The notes under the pieces: model-generated
Database searches by the model: none
Told to the model about the DNA's origin: nothing
The model's input: only the letters and a program-made list of their open reading frames with translations
Assembly (NCBI GenBank): GCA_947441745.1
Contig: CANEUJ010000051.1
Location: 1 to 10,281, forward strand
DNA: 10,281 nucleotides
DNA from: Neisseriaceae bacterium
GTDB lineage: Bacteria; Pseudomonadota; Gammaproteobacteria; Burkholderiales; UBA11063
Reading direction: 5' to 3'
Shown: positions 6,897 through 10,281 of the stretch, in pieces
Position numbering within the stretch: the first letter of the stretch is position 1
Layout of the letters: every line of letters begins with the position of its first letter
Program-made: the position numbers and the translations under genes

Positions 6897-7413
6897 GAAA
6901 TTTGTTATACTCCTGATAATTACCACTCTTAGTGGTTGTGGGTTTCATCTACGAGGTTACAATACCACTGATTATAAATTCCCTTTTGAGACTGTATATA
7001 TAGAATGTAATAATGTTATTATTTGTACTAACTTTAGTACTATGGTAAAAACTGATGATTTGGCACGTATCGTGAACACCCCTGAGAGTGCTGAAGTTAC
7101 TATTAAATTATTAAACGAACAAACAAGCCGTGACGCCCAAGGATTTAATGCGGCAGGTAGAATTGCCACATATTCCCTTAGCTATCAAGTACAAGCCCAA
7201 GTATGGCAACATAATGAGCAAATTGGTAATACATTAAATATACTCTCTCAATCAATTATGCAGTATAATGATGCAACGATACGATCAAACGAAATTGGTG
7301 AGGCTACATTTTGGGATAATTTACATCAAAGTGCCACAAGTCAATTAGTACGGCGTCTAGTTTATTTTAAATATAGAAGTTATAGTGTCGATGAACCCAC
7401 AGAATCTAAGTGA
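6889..7413 (+). CDS. lptE: LPS-assembly lipoprotein LptE
   Basis: LptE is the outer-membrane lipoprotein that plugs the LptD barrel and helps insert lipopolysaccharide into the outer leaflet. The 174-residue product has a short signal peptide (MIKK, then hydrophobic) with lipobox LSGC (C17), immediately followed by the family's hallmark GFHLRG (18-23). Two further family-like stretches are visible: AAGRIATYSLSYQV (88-101), and the C-terminal helix from YNDATIRSNEIGEA to LVRRL (126-157), which carries the usual Y(D/N)D and terminal RR. Two extra cysteines (C40, C46) could pair in the periplasm. It overlaps the ppk end by 8 nt and holA begins inside its end, so it sits in the middle of a coupled operon. 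An lptE-holA pair is the normal proteobacterial arrangement, usually after leuS; here ppk1 takes the leuS position. Confidence 0.92.
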   Translation: MIKKFVILLIITTLSGCGFHLRGYNTTDYKFPFETVYIECNNVIICTNFSTMVKTDDLARIVNTPESAEVTIKLLNEQTSRDAQGFNAAGRIATYSLSYQVQAQVWQHNEQIGNTLNILSQSIMQYNDATIRSNEIGEATFWDNLHQSATSQLVRRLVYFKYRSYSVDEPTESK

Positions 7414-8368
7414 TTATCTATCTACTAAGCTGAAGGCTAATCTTATAGTGATTAGCTCTCCTGAAGAATCATACGCTATAGCGGATTATATGATTTCGTA
7501 CCTAAGACCAAAGGATACAAAAAATCATAAATTTATCGCAGATCGTAGCTTTAATTTTAAAGATATAAGTAATATTCTAAATAGTGGTAGCTTATTTGAT
7601 GATAAAACCTATATTGAAATTAACTATAAAACTAAACCAACTATTTCTCACCAAAATGAATTACTAGATATAGTTAATGAATTAAATGAGAATACTTTTA
7701 TTTTAATTACCACTGATAAATTAACAAAAACTGATTATCAAGCCTCTTGGATGAAACTAGCAAATGCATGGTATATTAATATCAATGATAACTCAGCTAC
7801 TGAAATAGTCAAGCATATACTAAATAGTAATAGGTTAACTATTGCTAATCAAGCACTCAATCTACTTTTAGAATTAAATCAAAAAAATAGTAATCAATTA
7901 ATTCAAGAAATCACCAAATTATGCCTACTATTTGAAAGTGGGCATCAAATTAGCCTAAACGATGTAAAAACACATGCACTGGATAATTCACTATATAATG
8001 TCTATCAACTAAATAATGCATACTTATCAGGCAATCTAAAACAAGCTATAACTATTTTATCAAATATATATATCAAAACTGAAGATGCGATTTTAATTCA
8101 GTGGTTGATTAACGAAGACCTCAAAAAACTAATCCGCCTAAAATCCAAACTTCAACAAAAATATAGTTTTAGTGAAGTTGCAGGCGAACTAAAAATCTGG
8201 GGAAGTAATAGCAATTTATACCAAAATGCAGTAGGGAGACTTAGCTACTCACTGCTAATTAATATTTTGGATGATATCGCTATACTTGATATGGCAGCCA
8301 AGGGGCTAGTGGATAAGGATATTCAATTACAGTTGATAAACATCTTAACAAAACTCTGCAGTAAATAA
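7385..8368 (+). CDS. holA: DNA polymerase III delta subunit (clamp loader)
   Basis: Delta is the clamp-loader subunit that opens the beta sliding clamp so it can be placed on DNA. The product is 327 residues from GTG 7385 or 325 from ATG 7391. GTG has the better spacing to AGAAG (7375-7379, 5 nt), whereas the ATG gives the more family-like start (MNPQNLSDYL), so the choice is open. The identification rests on a spread of delta-like segments: SLFDDKTYIEI (69-79), where homologues read 'SLFxxKRLVEL'; a lid-like region with NQLIQEITKL (170-179); ALDNSLYNVYQLNNAYLSGN (198-217), matching the 'Y.V..L.DA.L.GD' collar start; ILIQWLINEDLKKL (236-249); and ELKIWG (268-273). No Walker A motif is present, as expected for delta. 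The sequence is divergent and Asn/Ile/Lys-rich, in keeping with the low GC. It overlaps lptE by about 29 nt. Confidence 0.9.
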   Translation: MSMNPQNLSDYLSTKLKANLIVISSPEESYAIADYMISYLRPKDTKNHKFIADRSFNFKDISNILNSGSLFDDKTYIEINYKTKPTISHQNELLDIVNELNENTFILITTDKLTKTDYQASWMKLANAWYININDNSATEIVKHILNSNRLTIANQALNLLLELNQKNSNQLIQEITKLCLLFESGHQISLNDVKTHALDNSLYNVYQLNNAYLSGNLKQAITILSNIYIKTEDAILIQWLINEDLKKLIRLKSKLQQKYSFSEVAGELKIWGSNSNLYQNAVGRLSYSLLINILDDIAILDMAAKGLVDKDIQLQLINILTKLCSK

Positions 8369-8410
8369 CTAATCCTAAGCCTTGCTAACGTTAAGCCAAC
8401 AAAATATAAT

Positions 8411-8438
8411 TTGTATAAGCAATTCAATAGATTTTAAT
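8411..8438 (+). promoter_or_regulatory. Weak candidate promoter for the permease gene
   Basis: TTGTAT (8411-8416) and TTTAAT (8433-8438) are spaced by 16 bp and would start transcription near 8445, about 60 nt before the permease ATG. The -35 matches only three consensus bases; the -10 matches five. A TGGTAATAT string at 8438-8446 is an alternative extended -10. The 137-bp gap between holA and the permease lacks a clear terminator, so read-through from holA is also possible. Confidence 0.25.
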
Positions 8439-8505
8439 GGTAATATATATTCTTACGTTTTTTACGATTTAAAAACCTCAACAGTTATGAAAGATTTTAA
8501 ATATC

Positions 8506-10059
8506 ATGAGTAAAACCAAACTCTCTACTTGGCAACTAGCTCTCATTTCTACTGGAGGTATGTTTGGTGCTGGATGGCTATTTTCGCCATATTATGGCTT
8601 TCAAGCAGCTGGTATTGGGGTATTGTTTTCTTGGATTATTACTGCCACTCTTACTATAATTATTGGGCTAGCTTTTATAGAAGTCTCAACACTGTTACCT
8701 GTTTTAGGCGGTGTTAGTAGATTTGTAGGTGTTACTCATAATCGAAATCTAGCATTTATTTTTTTAAGTTTCACTTGGCTTAGCTATGTAGTATACCTGC
8801 CACTTGAGGCACAATCAGCAATACAATATATCGGATTTTGGTGGAGTGACTTAATTAATCAAACACCACATGGTGTTGAACTATCTGGTTTAGGAGTTGC
8901 TTTTGCAACTACTATAATATTAGGACTTACTTGGTTTAATATATTTTTTATAACTAATGTTGCAAAATTAAACTCATGGATTAGTATCGGTAAATTAATG
9001 ATACCTATTTGTGTAGTTGTTGTAATGATTTTATCTTTCGGTAAATGGCAAAATATTGTAGATAATTTACATGCAACTCCAATATCTTTCGAACATATTT
9101 TATTAGCGATTACCACTAGCGGATTGGCTTTTGGATTTACTGGATTCCAAAATGCCCTAATTTTAGCTAATTATGCTAAAAATCATAAAAAAGCGGTTCC
9201 TTATTCGGTGTTTTCTGCAGTAATTTTTGGTGGTCTTATTTATTTTTGTCTGTCGTTAGCTTTTATTGCGTGTTTACCAGCAGGTCAAACTCTTGGAGCA
9301 AATGCTGTAGCTCCATTACTGGGTCTAGTTGTGTTATTTAATGCTCACATCCTATTTACAATACTATTTTTAGATGCTATTAGCGCTCCACTTGGAACTG
9401 CAAATGTATATACTGCGGTTACAGGTCGAGTTTTATATAGCCTAGGTACTGATTTTTTCCCTAACAGCTTTTTAACTAAGCTAAATAAATTTAAAACTCC
9501 ATCTGGGGCTTTATGGCTAAATGGATTTATTGGCATTTGTTTCTTAATGCCTTTTCCAACATGGAAGGAGCTAGTTAACTTTTTATCTTCTATCGTAGTT
9601 TTTTCATACTTAGCAGCCCCAATTGCTCTAATAATCTTACGTAGAGCAATACCAGACTCAATAGATCGTGCGTTCAAAGTAAAGTACCATAAAGTAATAG
9701 GTTATCTTGGCTTTGCTTGTTGTAGTCTATTAATCTACTGGTCTGGAGAAAATAATCTATTTTACCTAACAATATTTTTAGTTTTAGCAACTATTGCTTA
9801 TGGGATTTTTGTTAAAGGTAGCACCCCCATAAAAGCACTATCACAAAGCTGGTATTTGGTGCTATATGTGTTACTAATGGGAGTAGTATCTCACTTACGA
9901 GGAACTAGTACTATTGGCTTTCCAGAAGATAATCTAGTTATTATAGTTTTAGGGTTAATTACTTGTAAGATAATGATAAGTAGTAGCCTAAAACAAGATG
10001 AGATCGTAAAAAATATGTCTCATTTAAAAGAAGAAGTAACTAGTATCATTAACGAATAA
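8506..10059 (+). CDS. APC-superfamily amino-acid permease-like transporter
   Basis: The 517-residue product is an inner-membrane secondary transporter with about 12-14 predicted helices (roughly 11-31, 36-58, 83-103, 126-149, 158-177, 196-221, 232-256, 268-292, 336-352, 356-378, 398-412, 417-436, 448-465, 474-492). APC-fold hallmarks are visible: the broken first helix with a glycine-rich substrate loop GGMFGAGW (17-24), and the sixth-helix segment LAFGFTGFQNA (207-217) followed by AKNHKKAVP (224-232), which parallels 'F.YTGFE....A.E.KNP.R..P' of amino-acid permeases. The short C-terminal tail is charged. Substrate and coupling ion cannot be deduced. The ATG at 8506 has only a weak purine-rich site (GAAAGA, 8489-8494). 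No neighbour indicates a pathway; the gene seems to stand alone after the ppk-lptE-holA operon. Confidence 0.85.
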   Translation: MSKTKLSTWQLALISTGGMFGAGWLFSPYYGFQAAGIGVLFSWIITATLTIIIGLAFIEVSTLLPVLGGVSRFVGVTHNRNLAFIFLSFTWLSYVVYLPLEAQSAIQYIGFWWSDLINQTPHGVELSGLGVAFATTIILGLTWFNIFFITNVAKLNSWISIGKLMIPICVVVVMILSFGKWQNIVDNLHATPISFEHILLAITTSGLAFGFTGFQNALILANYAKNHKKAVPYSVFSAVIFGGLIYFCLSLAFIACLPAGQTLGANAVAPLLGLVVLFNAHILFTILFLDAISAPLGTANVYTAVTGRVLYSLGTDFFPNSFLTKLNKFKTPSGALWLNGFIGICFLMPFPTWKELVNFLSSIVVFSYLAAPIALIILRRAIPDSIDRAFKVKYHKVIGYLGFACCSLLIYWSGENNLFYLTIFLVLATIAYGIFVKGSTPIKALSQSWYLVLYVLLMGVVSHLRGTSTIGFPEDNLVIIVLGLITCKIMISSSLKQDEIVKNMSHLKEEVTSIINE

Positions 10060-10177
10060 AGTTCTCAAAAACTAGGATCTGGACTTGAAACTGTAGCTGC
10101 TGATCCATCAGGTATTGCAATATATTTCCCAAGCAGGATCCCCATTTGGTTATGGGTCATTTTATAAATTCAGTATG

Positions 10178-10203
10178 TCTGCAACAAGTTGTTGGAGATT
10201 TTT
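10178..10203 (+). terminator. Candidate intrinsic terminator downstream of the permease
   Basis: TCTGCAACA (10178-10186) pairs with TGTTGGAGA (10190-10198) around an AGT loop, with one G-G mismatch, and is followed by TTTTT (10199-10203). It lies about 120 nt after the permease stop. A second, weaker hairpin (CCCAT 10141-10145 / ATGGG 10152-10156) followed by a T-rich stretch lies nearer the gene. The stems are AU-rich, so strength is uncertain. Confidence 0.45.
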
Positions 10204-10281
10204 AACTTGATCACACATTTATTCTTTTTGAGCTAGCAAATTTACTATCAATCTAACCATTTATTCCACCACACCGTAACC

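Noticed and set aside
8376..8397. TAAGCC direct repeat (8376-8381 and 8392-8397) around an 8-bp TAACGTTA palindrome after holA
   Set aside because: The repeats are too short, no T-run follows to make a terminator, and such matches are expected by chance.
9345..9677. 110-codon minus-strand open frame inside the permease (also 8859-9116)
   Set aside because: Antisense to a continuous membrane-protein frame, with no independent evidence of coding.
10233..10281. Possible C-terminus of a minus-strand gene entering from the right edge (frames ending VTVWWNKWLD or GYGVVE)
   Set aside because: Fewer than a dozen codons are visible in either frame, so neither can be supported.

Overview
The window is AT-rich (GC in the 30s by eye) and looks like ordinary chromosome of a Gram-negative proteobacterium: it has an LPS-transport lipoprotein (LptE), an outer-membrane-type lipoprotein and two DNA polymerase III subunits. 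Motifs in IspD (VHDAARCC) and DnaQ (LHLYINPER) resemble, from memory, betaproteobacterial (Neisseriales-like) versions more than enterobacterial ones. My best guess is a low-GC betaproteobacterium; a low-GC gammaproteobacterium cannot be excluded.

Layout. Bases 1-2496 (minus strand) hold a tightly packed operon, read right to left: a small membrane zinc-ribbon protein, dnaQ (Pol III epsilon proofreading exonuclease), ispD (MEP isoprenoid pathway) and a TrmH/SpoU-family RNA 2'-O-methyltransferase. The methyltransferase runs off the left edge. The junctions are 0 nt, a 4-nt ATGA overlap and a 7-nt overlap, so translational coupling is likely. Bases 2497-2694 are intergenic and hold a promoter for this operon, three consecutive inverted repeats and a strong, nearly symmetric terminator. 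Bases 2695-4620 (minus) encode a 641-residue exported lipoprotein with an alpha/beta-hydrolase (secretory-lipase-like) domain and its own good promoter.

From 4821 to 8368 the plus strand carries a second operon: ppk1 (polyphosphate kinase), lptE and holA (Pol III delta). All three overlap at their junctions. After a 137-bp gap comes a lone APC-superfamily amino-acid-permease-like gene (8506-10059). The last 222 bp contain no confident gene, but they hold a terminator-like hairpin and short coding-like readings on both strands.

The genes are mostly housekeeping: replication fidelity and clamp loading, isoprenoid precursors, RNA modification, polyphosphate metabolism, LPS assembly and amino-acid uptake. 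I see no mobile element, CRISPR array, tRNA, rRNA or defence-system signature, and no convincing new multi-gene system. The places most worth a second look are the structured intergenic segment at 2521-2672, the divergent SxSxG hydrolase lipoprotein, the uncharacterised zinc-ribbon membrane protein heading the dnaQ operon, and the coding-like tail at 10060-10220.
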